Source of the DNA: JBEVJC01 sp040510375
Lineage (GTDB): Bacteria; Bacteroidota; Bacteroidia; Chitinophagales; Chitinophagaceae
DNA: 64,000 nucleotides
Assembly: GCA_040510375.1 (NCBI GenBank)
Contig: JBEVJC010000024.1
Location: 62,001 to 126,000, forward strand
Reading direction: 5' to 3'
A program made the position numbers and the translations under genes. Below, piece after piece: positions 8,674-15,846 of this stretch. The stretch's first letter is position 1. The number at the start of each line of letters is the position of its first letter. The notes below the pieces were generated by a model. The model saw only the letters and a program-made list of their open reading frames with translations, was not told the origin of the DNA and made no database searches.

Positions 8674-9588
8674 TTACGGAAAAGAGTAACTCAGATAAGC
8701 CATTACCCTGTTTTCCATTTTAACTCTTTTTTCCGCGATCCGCTGGGAGAACGGATCCTGGAAATTAACACCGATATTTATCCGGCCCAGTGAACATTCC
8801 ATACCGGCCACAAAACTGCTGGCATGGCCGCCGGAATTCCAGACACTGATTCCCTTTGCCTTTTCATCCCTCGCTCCCGACTCGAACATCAGGCCTGTAT
8901 TGGGGGTCAGGTAAATGTTTTTAGCCAGCGCCACCCGTTGATAAAACAGGAGATTCGTTGTCAGCCGGTCACCATACTTATACTGGAATTTATTGACAGA
9001 ATTAAAACGGTAAGCCATATTCAGGTCGATACCGGTATTACGATAACTGATATCATACATGAGATTTAAAGAAAAGTCGGTACTCTTTGATCCGAGCTGG
9101 AAATTGTTTTGCAGTCCGAGTCCGATATTCTCCTGGTTATTATCATACCGCCCTGTAGGCAGTTTAATCCCGGCACCCAACCAAAGTGATTGTGCAAAAG
9201 TTGATTCCTTTTTCGGTGTTATCAGTTGATAGTATCCAACAAGATTGATATCACCCGGTCCGGATTCTTTTTCGGTTTCAGAGATGGTCTTCCTTTGTAT
9301 ACTGGTATATGGAAGCGAGAACATCAACCTGAAACGTTTACTGAAACTGATACCTCCCCAGAGTTCCATAACGGAATACCGCTCTTTACTGCTGAGATAG
9401 GTAACCCGGCCATCGGGTCCAAGATGTGTCTGCAGGTGACTTTGCTGGTAACGCAATCCAATAAAAAACCGGTGAAAGACCGGAAGCAGTCCGTTGTAAT
9501 AGTTGCCAGGCCCCGATCCGCATACATCACACGCCATCGCTGAAACAGTGAGGAGCATGGTAAGCAACAGTGAATAAAACTTTTTCAT
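8674..9588 (-). CDS. Outer-membrane beta-barrel protein with N-terminal CDVCGS motif
   Basis: A 304-aa exported protein. A signal peptide (~1-19, ending AMA) would leave CDVCGSGPGNYYNG as the mature N-terminus, a CxxC motif at or near the very start. The remainder alternates short polar and aromatic strands (for example RYQQSHLQTHLGPDG, SLWLGAGIKLPTGRYDNN) and ends in YLSYSFP, as expected for an outer-membrane barrel. It is 6 bp downstream of the di-heme peroxidase-family gene and surely co-transcribed with it. Similar proteins are found beside MbnP/MbnH-type genes in Bacteroidota as far as I recall, so a role in metal (copper?) passage or sensing at the outer membrane is inferred; no activity can be assigned. 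Confidence 0.75.
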   Translation of the reverse strand: MKKFYSLLLTMLLTVSAMACDVCGSGPGNYYNGLLPVFHRFFIGLRYQQSHLQTHLGPDGRVTYLSSKERYSVMELWGGISFSKRFRLMFSLPYTSIQRKTISETEKESGPGDINLVGYYQLITPKKESTFAQSLWLGAGIKLPTGRYDNNQENIGLGLQNNFQLGSKSTDFSLNLMYDISYRNTGIDLNMAYRFNSVNKFQYKYGDRLTTNLLFYQRVALAKNIYLTPNTGLMFESGARDEKAKGISVWNSGGHASSFVAGMECSLGRINIGVNFQDPFSQRIAEKRVKMENRVMAYLSYSFP

Positions 9589-9594
9589 GAAATA

Positions 9595-10620
9595 TTATTG
9601 TTCAGACAGATCCGGGTTTTTGATAAACGACGGATCGCTGAGTGTTTTAAGAAAATTTATGATATCTGACCGCTGTTGCGGATTGAGTGGAATACCCAAT
9701 ACGCCCCCCTGTTTCAGCAAGGGATCAAGATTGGCATTATCATGTACTTTGTCTGCATAATGATCCAGCACAGCTTCCAGCGTAATGAATCTTCCGTCAT
9801 GCATATAGGGAGCTGTATAGGCCACATTACGTAAGGAAGGTACTTTGAAACGAAAGTCATCTTCAGGATTCAGTGTAATGGCACCACGGCCACGATCATT
9901 ATTCAGTCCGGGTTGCAGCCCGTTGTTACGGAATGAAAAATCGGTCAGCAGTGGTTCCCGGTGGCAACCTGCACATTTTTGCCGGAAGAGTTCATAACCT
10001 GCCTGCTCCGCCGGAGAAAAGGTTTCGCCCTGGGAGCGGCGGACTTTATCATACTTCGACTGATCACTTACACACATCAGCATGAATTGTGAAAGCGATT
10101 TCATCAGGAATGCCGTGCTGATCTCTTCACTGCCAAATGCATTCCGGAAAAGTCTTCGGTATTCGTTATCCTGTCTTAGTTTCTGTAATACATTTTCCAG
10201 GTTTTCATCCATTTCCTCGTGACTGGTTATTGGTATGATGGGTTGCAGGTCCAGGTCGAACACGCCCCCATCCCACATAAATAACGGCGTCCATGCCAGA
10301 TTCATAATCGGGGGCGAATTACGGGTACCCAGGCGGTCGTCAACCCCATGGCTCAGGTCGTGACCATGCTGGGTAAACGCGGATGACTGGATATGACAGG
10401 AACCGCAGGAAATTGTATTGTTCACCGACAACCGGGGTTCATAAAAAAGTTTGCGGCCCAGTTCGAAACCGGCTCGGGTCACCGGATTATTTTCAAACTT
10501 ATAAACCGTGGCAGGGAAATCCGGGGGTGACTGGAATCCGGCGAAACGTTCTGCTATCTCCTTACTGCAGGACAGCATCACAAAAACCAGGATGACAATG
10601 GACCAGCTGATCTTGTTCAT
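9595..10620 (-). CDS. Di-heme cytochrome c peroxidase family protein (MbnH-like)
   Basis: Member of the bacterial cytochrome c peroxidase/MauG superfamily, 341 aa, probably a lipoprotein (VMLSCSK, lipid Cys18). Two c-type heme motifs are visible: CGSCH (72-76) and CAGCH (216-220). The PYMHDGRF block near residue 271 carries the conserved Met273 expected as a distal heme ligand, and a MWDGG motif lies near 115. It is 4 bp downstream of an MbnP-like lipoprotein gene. That pairing is typical of MbnH enzymes, which are known to oxidise a Trp of their MbnP partner to kynurenine to help build a copper site. A simple H2O2-detoxifying peroxidase remains possible from sequence alone, but the neighbour argues for the MbnH role. 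Confidence 0.85.
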   Translation of the reverse strand: MNKISWSIVILVFVMLSCSKEIAERFAGFQSPPDFPATVYKFENNPVTRAGFELGRKLFYEPRLSVNNTISCGSCHIQSSAFTQHGHDLSHGVDDRLGTRNSPPIMNLAWTPLFMWDGGVFDLDLQPIIPITSHEEMDENLENVLQKLRQDNEYRRLFRNAFGSEEISTAFLMKSLSQFMLMCVSDQSKYDKVRRSQGETFSPAEQAGYELFRQKCAGCHREPLLTDFSFRNNGLQPGLNNDRGRGAITLNPEDDFRFKVPSLRNVAYTAPYMHDGRFITLEAVLDHYADKVHDNANLDPLLKQGGVLGIPLNPQQRSDIINFLKTLSDPSFIKNPDLSEQ

Positions 10621-10624
10621 ACCT

Positions 10625-11431
10625 TTAATTTTCGGTGTGATCGTGAAAGAAAATGCGGGAATAATTATTGGCGACCGATCCGCTGAAATCCCCGAACATC
10701 ACGCTTGAGTTGGTGGCCAGGCTCACACTGGTACTGCCATCCATTACTTTTGCCACATCGGCCATTAAATGAATATTACACTGGCGACCCTGCCTCGCCT
10801 GGGCAAGTCCGGATGGGCGCAGATCCAGGTTGACTTCGCGGATATTATTGATGGTTGGTGTAGTATATCCACCGAACCCGCCGATATGAAACCGGTATTT
10901 ATGATTACCTGCGGGGTCCACCGGAGCTGCCGGAGAATCGCCTTCCATTTTGAAAAAGATATAACCACTATTCCAAGACCAGTACATTCCATCTTCCATG
11001 CCACCGGTTGGATCAAGCACGCCGGTCCTGCGGGAAATATCCATCGTGCTACGCAAACTATCCACCCCAACAATAAAGCGGAGATTGGTATAGTCACCCG
11101 CTGGAATTTTAATCCGGACAAAACGGGTATCGGGCTCCGATTCACGAATCAGGAAATAACTGCTGTCCTGCGGAATGGTATAATCAGTACCATCGCTGCG
11201 CGTAAGCCGCAGGTTGCTGATAAAATACTGTAGCCGGGAAATTGTATAGTCTTCTCCCCTGCTGTTTTTATAAGTAACCGTATTGAGGAAGAGGTTCTGA
11301 CCTCCTATAATATTATCAAATTCGATGCTCATGTTCGCGAGTGAACCATCTGTTGAATTATCATCTTTTTTGCAACCGGTGATACTTAAGACGAGGAATA
11401 TTAAAACGGAAAAAAAGGTAGATGAGCGCAT
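10625..11431 (-). CDS. MbnP-family copper-binding-type lipoprotein
   Basis: A 268-aa lipoprotein (lipobox SITGC, Cys20) with the body of an MbnP-like beta-sandwich. The family-characteristic block is DGMYWSWNSGYIFFKMEG with Trp151 and Trp153, followed by RFHIGGFGG and ending IFFHDHTEN with clustered His. MbnP proteins are periplasmic or outer-membrane-associated metal binders whose Trp is modified by the partner MbnH di-heme enzyme, here encoded 4 bp downstream. No methanobactin biosynthesis genes (mbnB, mbnC) are present, so this is one of the methanobactin-independent MbnP/MbnH pairs. The metal is inferred as copper from the family, not from this sequence. Confidence 0.8.
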   Translation of the reverse strand: MRSSTFFSVLIFLVLSITGCKKDDNSTDGSLANMSIEFDNIIGGQNLFLNTVTYKNSRGEDYTISRLQYFISNLRLTRSDGTDYTIPQDSSYFLIRESEPDTRFVRIKIPAGDYTNLRFIVGVDSLRSTMDISRRTGVLDPTGGMEDGMYWSWNSGYIFFKMEGDSPAAPVDPAGNHKYRFHIGGFGGYTTPTINNIREVNLDLRPSGLAQARQGRQCNIHLMADVAKVMDGSTSVSLATNSSVMFGDFSGSVANNYSRIFFHDHTEN

Positions 11432-11563
11432 AAATAATTTTTAGGGACAAATGTTTTTGTTTGGACATGAGGGGGCCATCAGGCATCAGCGGCCTGTTAT
11501 AAATAACATCAGCAGGATAACCGTCGTTGGTTTATCCATTAAGGTTTGTTATACAACAAGGGA

Positions 11564-11926
11564 TCAGCAGTCCGGTGGATGGAAGCAGGGATTTGACCGG
11601 TCAACGGGAGTTCCTGAGTTGAATACAAAGTAGGATGAACCGGAGTTTACAATTACATGGGGAATGGAAAGAAGGAGCGGGAATCCGGAAGAAATAATTT
11701 CAGATTTTGCCAGTTTGAGTTCGGGTGCCTGGTTCTTTTTTTCTTCCTCCAGAATCTTTTTCATCAACTGGCACTTCCCGTTACAATGCAGCATGGGCCT
11801 GGCTTTGTTGACGCAGCGTTTCACGTACTCCCGTTTATCGATCATATAACCGAGGTAGAAAACACCCTGGTTGAATGTCTGGCCAATAATGGCAAGCAGG
11901 AGTATGGTCGCAAAGATTTTTTGCAC
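11564..11926 (-). CDS. Small membrane-anchored protein with CNGKC motif
   Basis: A 120-aa protein with an N-terminal hydrophobic helix (~3-25) and an exported, Lys/Glu-rich part carrying KARPMLHCNGKCQLMKKI (a CxxxC pair preceded by His) and a C-terminus CFHPPDC. I recognise this as a common uncharacterised Bacteroidota family often found beside metal-uptake genes; a metal-binding or metal-delivery role is inference. The only sensible start is GTG at 11926 (MQKIFATILLL), because a TAA stop lies six codons upstream in frame. It is 132 bp upstream of the MbnP gene on the same strand and likely belongs to the same unit. Confidence 0.7.
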   Translation of the reverse strand: MQKIFATILLLAIIGQTFNQGVFYLGYMIDKREYVKRCVNKARPMLHCNGKCQLMKKILEEEKKNQAPELKLAKSEIISSGFPLLLSIPHVIVNSGSSYFVFNSGTPVDRSNPCFHPPDC

Positions 11927-11930
11927 AATG

Positions 11931-11938
11931 CAAAAGTA
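11931..11938 (-). promoter_or_regulatory. -7 box directly before the CNGKC gene
   Basis: On the minus strand TACTTTTG matches TAnnTTTG and ends 4 bases before the GTG at 11926. Transcription would begin at or next to the start codon, so the mRNA may be leaderless. No convincing -33 TTTG was found. Confidence 0.4.
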
Positions 11939-11980
11939 ATGGAATTAGTTTTTAAGATGGAAGGGAAAATTAAAATGCGT

Positions 11981-14623
11981 TTAGTCCAGGATCGGCAACT
12001 GGAAACTGAAGGTCGATCCCTTACCTTCCTCACTCTTTACCCAGATGCTTCCCATCTCCCTTTGAACGATCTCTGAGCTGATGTAAAGGCCCAGTCCCAG
12101 CCCGGGAAAACTATGTTGCATATTTCCGCTTACCCGGTAAAACTGCTCAAACACATGTGCCTGTTTATCCCTCGCGATACCGATGCCGAAATCCTGTACA
12201 CTCATTACCACATTCACTCCATCCTGGTAAGTACGGATGATAATTTTTTCTGAACCGGGAGAATATTTTATTGCATTTGAAATCAGGTTGGTGATCACCT
12301 GTCCGATGCGTTCCTTATCGGCATACACATAACCCGTCTCTTCATAAATCTCAACGAGTAAATGTTTCAATGTGGTACGCTGGAGTTCTTCCACCAGTTC
12401 GCGCACCATCGGGTTAAAATCAAAAACCGATTCATTAAACTGGAGTTTACCCGCATTGATCTTTGTAACGTCCAGCAGGTCACCGATAAGGTTGGTGAGC
12501 CGGTCAATCTGTTTGTTCATCCTTTGCATCATACCGGCTTCTTTCAGGTCCCCTTTATCAACAAGCAGCTGTTCCAGCAACTGCGCATAACCCTTGATGC
12601 TGGTTACCGGTGTTTTCAATTCGTGGCTGGCGATGCCGATGAAATCATCTTTTTGTTGTTGTAAGGATTTCTGTTCAGTTATATCCACGCAGGCACCGAT
12701 ATAACCGATGAATGCGCCGTTTGTATCAAACTGCGGCTGGCCGCTGGCTGTACACCAATGCACTTCTCCATCGGCATGGATAATGCGGAATTCAATATCA
12801 TAAAAATCGCTGCCGGTAGGTGTAGTTGAAAATTTTTCAATCACCCGCTGGCGATCGTCTACATGCAGGAAATGCAACCATCCGCCGCCAAGGTTTTGTT
12901 CATAGGCACTATTTGTCCATTTCATCCAGGTCTGGTTGATATAGGTCATGGACATTTTTTCATTTGTCATCCATAAAGCTGTGGGAGCCGCAGTGGTTAT
13001 ATTTCTGAGCAGCTGCTCGCTGTCGGCCAGGGCCTTTTTTGCGGCCAGTTCGGGACGGAGATCACGCATAACCGCACCAACGGCGATGGGCAAACCCGAT
13101 ACCGGATCATCAATCCGGATACAGTTATTCATTACCGGAAAAATTTCTCCCGTTACCAGGTGGCGGACCATCATGATACCGGACCATCGTCCCTGATCCA
13201 TTACAGTTGGAAGAACCACAGTACTCACGCGTTCGAAATCGTCCGGGGCATGGAGACTGGAAATGGGTGTGCGATGGACATCTTCTTCCGACTGGAAGCC
13301 GAGCATATTCCGCCCCGCTTCATTGAGATAAATATTTACTCCGTTTAAATCGAGGATTGACATCAGGTCTACGCTGTTATCCACCAGTGTGATCAGTTTT
13401 CGCTGGTCTTCCACTGCCTTGCGATCCTTGGTTATATCAATGACGGTACCCAGCAGGCGCACGGCTTTTTGTTCATCGTTATACAACACCTTACCTTCTA
13501 CCCGGATCCACCGAAGCGAATTGTCTTTCAAAACCAAACGTGCTTCATAAAACAACAGGCCATTAACAATAGCCAGGCGGTGGGCTTCATTACGGATGGA
13601 AAGGTCGTCGGGGTGGATGGCCTTTACATATTCGATATACGGCCGGGGCTTATCGAACCCGAAAATTTTATCAAACTGCGGCGAGGAAACCAGGAAGCCG
13701 GTATCCAGTGATACATCAAAAATCCCAAGACCTGCAGCTGAAATGGCAAGCCTGGCGCGCTCTTCCGCGATTTCGGATTTAATCTTTGCTTCTATCAGGT
13801 CGGTAACTTCTGTCACCACTGCAATTACACCGGTGATCTCCCCTTCCCTGTCGCGGTAAGCTTCATAACTGAAATTGATATAAATAGTTTCAACAATTCC
13901 ACCGCGAACCAGGGTAGCCGGTGCACCATAACCGCGGTAAGGTTCACCTGTTATCCGTACCCTGTCGAGTAATGCCTGGAATCCCTGGTCCGCCGTAAGA
14001 TCCAGTACACTGAAAATCGGTTTACCCAGGATCTCATCTACTGTTTTGTCGTACAGTTTGCAAAGCGGTGGATTGATCAGCTCTACAATATAATCGGGAC
14101 CTTCCAGGATCACGATACCAACGGGAGCCTGCATCAGGGTTTGCACCAACTGGTCCTGGTGACGCTGGATAATGCTCTGGCTGATCTTCTCGCGTTGCGC
14201 CATCAGGTTCAGCTGCGTCACATCGGAAGGTGAATGGAGAAGATAACCGGTGGTCCCGTCCTCGTTACAAATCGGAGTGTTGGTGGTGGTCCAGTAACGT
14301 TCTTCAAATCCATTGGTACCTGGAACTGGGATATCATATCGGTAATTACTCATTACATGCGGCTTTCCGGTGCGGATGGCCTGTTCAAATGACTCAACAG
14401 TCAGTTCAATGTTGCGGGAAACCTGGTCGCCCGGATTTGCGGGAAAAACAGCAAATACCGAATTGCCGACCAGCGATTCGCGGGTGGAATTGGTAGCGCG
14501 CAGATAAGCTTCGTTCACATCAAGGATGGTATACACCGGTGCATCTGTACCAAGGATCAGGCAGGGCGTTGGCACATGCTGGAATATAGAGAAGTATTTT
14601 AGAACGGTGCTAGTTGGATGCAT
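11981..14623 (-). CDS. Multi-PAS sensor histidine kinase
   Basis: An 880-aa cytoplasmic histidine kinase. No transmembrane helix is visible; the N-terminus goes straight into a PAS fold. About five PAS/PAC units precede the kinase core (roughly 15-130, 150-275, 290-400, 405-520, 535-650; PAC-type ends such as GYLLHSPSDVTQL, GVIAVVTEVTDLIEA and GYIGACVDITEQ). The dimerisation/phospho-acceptor block is GIASHELKTPVTS (His at ~663), and the ATPase boxes are NLISNAIKYS, VQDFGIGI and GLGLGLYISSEIV. No response regulator or receiver domain is adjacent, so it is an orphan kinase. It lies 54 bp upstream of the CNGKC gene on the same strand, but that gene has its own promoter signal, so linkage to the metal cluster is uncertain. 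Confidence 0.93.
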   Translation of the reverse strand: MHPTSTVLKYFSIFQHVPTPCLILGTDAPVYTILDVNEAYLRATNSTRESLVGNSVFAVFPANPGDQVSRNIELTVESFEQAIRTGKPHVMSNYRYDIPVPGTNGFEERYWTTTNTPICNEDGTTGYLLHSPSDVTQLNLMAQREKISQSIIQRHQDQLVQTLMQAPVGIVILEGPDYIVELINPPLCKLYDKTVDEILGKPIFSVLDLTADQGFQALLDRVRITGEPYRGYGAPATLVRGGIVETIYINFSYEAYRDREGEITGVIAVVTEVTDLIEAKIKSEIAEERARLAISAAGLGIFDVSLDTGFLVSSPQFDKIFGFDKPRPYIEYVKAIHPDDLSIRNEAHRLAIVNGLLFYEARLVLKDNSLRWIRVEGKVLYNDEQKAVRLLGTVIDITKDRKAVEDQRKLITLVDNSVDLMSILDLNGVNIYLNEAGRNMLGFQSEEDVHRTPISSLHAPDDFERVSTVVLPTVMDQGRWSGIMMVRHLVTGEIFPVMNNCIRIDDPVSGLPIAVGAVMRDLRPELAAKKALADSEQLLRNITTAAPTALWMTNEKMSMTYINQTWMKWTNSAYEQNLGGGWLHFLHVDDRQRVIEKFSTTPTGSDFYDIEFRIIHADGEVHWCTASGQPQFDTNGAFIGYIGACVDITEQKSLQQQKDDFIGIASHELKTPVTSIKGYAQLLEQLLVDKGDLKEAGMMQRMNKQIDRLTNLIGDLLDVTKINAGKLQFNESVFDFNPMVRELVEELQRTTLKHLLVEIYEETGYVYADKERIGQVITNLISNAIKYSPGSEKIIIRTYQDGVNVVMSVQDFGIGIARDKQAHVFEQFYRVSGNMQHSFPGLGLGLYISSEIVQREMGSIWVKSEEGKGSTFSFQLPILD

Positions 14624-14739
14624 GGTGGTTCAGGCTTTAACCTTTTTCAAATTTAGAGTATTCGCCAAACATACACGATGATGGTCTGCTGTCAGCATTA
14701 AAGTACCTTTTCGTACCTTCGAAGATCATAATATGTTGA

Positions 14740-15462
14740 ATGGAAAAATCTGGTAAGGGAGTGTTTCTGATGATCAGTAAAGTAAGGAATTATCTGCGGG
14801 TCAGGTTTTCAATGGGCCGCAAGGGGAAAGAAAGGATCATTTCGTTCTGGCAGAAAGGCGGGCCTGATTTCAACTATTTCAAAGCAGCAGATGACCAGCA
14901 ATGGATCGCCATTTTCTGGAATACTGAAACTGTATTTTACCGGCTCTTTTCCCATCTGGATCTCAGCCGCACACTTGAAATTGCCGCTGGTGCGGGCAGG
15001 CATTCATTACAGGTGATCAACCGGATCGGTGAATTATACCTTCTCGATTCATCAGAAGGTGCCCTGAATCTTGCCCGGAAAAAAATGGAAGGCCGCGATC
15101 ATGTTCACTTCATCCACCACCCTTCCGGTACAGGTTTACCTGCTTCCATTCCCGATGCCTCCTTAACCGCTGTTTTTTCCTATGACGCAATGGTGCATTT
15201 TGAAAAAGAAACGGTTGCTTCCTATATCAGTGCCGCTTACCGGGTGCTGGCTCCGGGCGGACTCTGCCTGTTTCATTACTCCAACTATTCTTCCAATCCC
15301 ACTGGTGATTTTTCCCAAAACCCCGGATGGCGCAATTATATGACACAGGAAATTTTCCGGTCCTATGTAGATGACGCCGGATTCGAACTCATCGAAACAA
15401 CGATCTTCGAATTTTCTGCTCCGGACTCAGATGCCATCAGCCTGATGCGTAAACCGGTTTAG
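14740..15462 (+). CDS. Class I SAM-dependent methyltransferase
   Basis: A 240-aa Rossmann-fold methyltransferase. Motif I is TLEIAAGAGRHS (~residues 78-89), motif II LYLLDSS, and the acidic catalytic-side block is LTAVFSYDAMVHFEK, followed by RVLAPGGLCLFHYSN, the usual post-motif of small-molecule or lipid methyltransferases. The substrate cannot be told. Two in-frame ATGs are possible, 14740 (MEKSGKG) and 14770 (MISKVRNYL); the second is preceded by AAGGGAG at a reasonable spacing and could be the true start. It stands alone between a divergent histidine kinase and the SusC/SusD operon that begins at 15586. Confidence 0.85.
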   Translation: MEKSGKGVFLMISKVRNYLRVRFSMGRKGKERIISFWQKGGPDFNYFKAADDQQWIAIFWNTETVFYRLFSHLDLSRTLEIAAGAGRHSLQVINRIGELYLLDSSEGALNLARKKMEGRDHVHFIHHPSGTGLPASIPDASLTAVFSYDAMVHFEKETVASYISAAYRVLAPGGLCLFHYSNYSSNPTGDFSQNPGWRNYMTQEIFRSYVDDAGFELIETTIFEFSAPDSDAISLMRKPV

Positions 15463-15846
15463 ACAGACCTGCTTTCGTTTGATTTCCGGGAAAAGGGTTT
15501 CCCGGTGTTACCTCGTTATGCCCTGTTGCCACCTGATTTTATTGTTGCTGAACAAAAAAGATTTGTTCACAAAAACAAGCTGTGTTACATTTGTCCACCA
15601 ACTCGGTAGACTAAATAAAAATACTTATGAGCATATTGTCATCAAACCAGCCGCCAGAGCGGCGAACGCTGAATGGCGAAACTTCTGTAAAGAAGCCTGC
15701 AACATGTAATTCAATTTCTATCCTGCCTCGAATGTGTATGTCACTGCATACATCCTGCTGTTGCTGATCCGGCACCAGTTTACCTTATCCCCTGATATCA
15801 CGATTGCCTGCTGAACACAGCATTCCTCACATAATAAATTAATGAC
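15463..15846 (+). promoter_or_regulatory. Promoter and long leader of the SusC/SusD/M14 operon
   Basis: This 384-bp gap has a well-formed Bacteroidota promoter: TTTG at 15562-15565, a 20-bp spacer and TACATTTG at 15586-15593. Predicted transcription starts near 15598, giving a leader of about 250 nt before the SusC ATG at 15847. The leader contains a 46-codon ORF with a terminal Cys tract (separate entry). I see no T-run terminator in the ~80 nt between that ORF and SusC. The first ~95 bases (15463-15557), after the methyltransferase, show nothing I can name. Confidence 0.65.
15627..15767 (+). CDS. Candidate leader ORF ending in a triple-Cys tract
   Basis: This short ORF lies wholly in the SusC leader. 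ATG 15627 gives 46 codons; internal in-frame ATGs at 15732 and 15738 give 11- and 9-residue versions. The last nine residues are MSLHTSCCC, with TGC TGT TGC directly followed by TGA at 15765. A run of one amino acid at the end of a leader peptide is the hallmark of ribosome-mediated attenuation, and Cys tracts are known to sense cysteine supply in other phyla. The stop is 79 nt before the SusC start. Whether it is translated is unknown; codon content upstream of 15732 looks ordinary and could be non-coding. Confidence 0.35.
   Translation: MSILSSNQPPERRTLNGETSVKKPATCNSISILPRMCMSLHTSCCC

Noticed and set aside
11657..12076. 139-codon plus-strand ORF opposite the CNGKC gene and kinase end
   Set aside because: It is the antisense shadow of two genes with recognisable motifs.
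15479..15709. 76-codon ORF in the SusC leader region, different frame from the Cys-tract ORF
   Set aside because: It starts upstream of the predicted transcription start, crosses the promoter and has no recognisable features.
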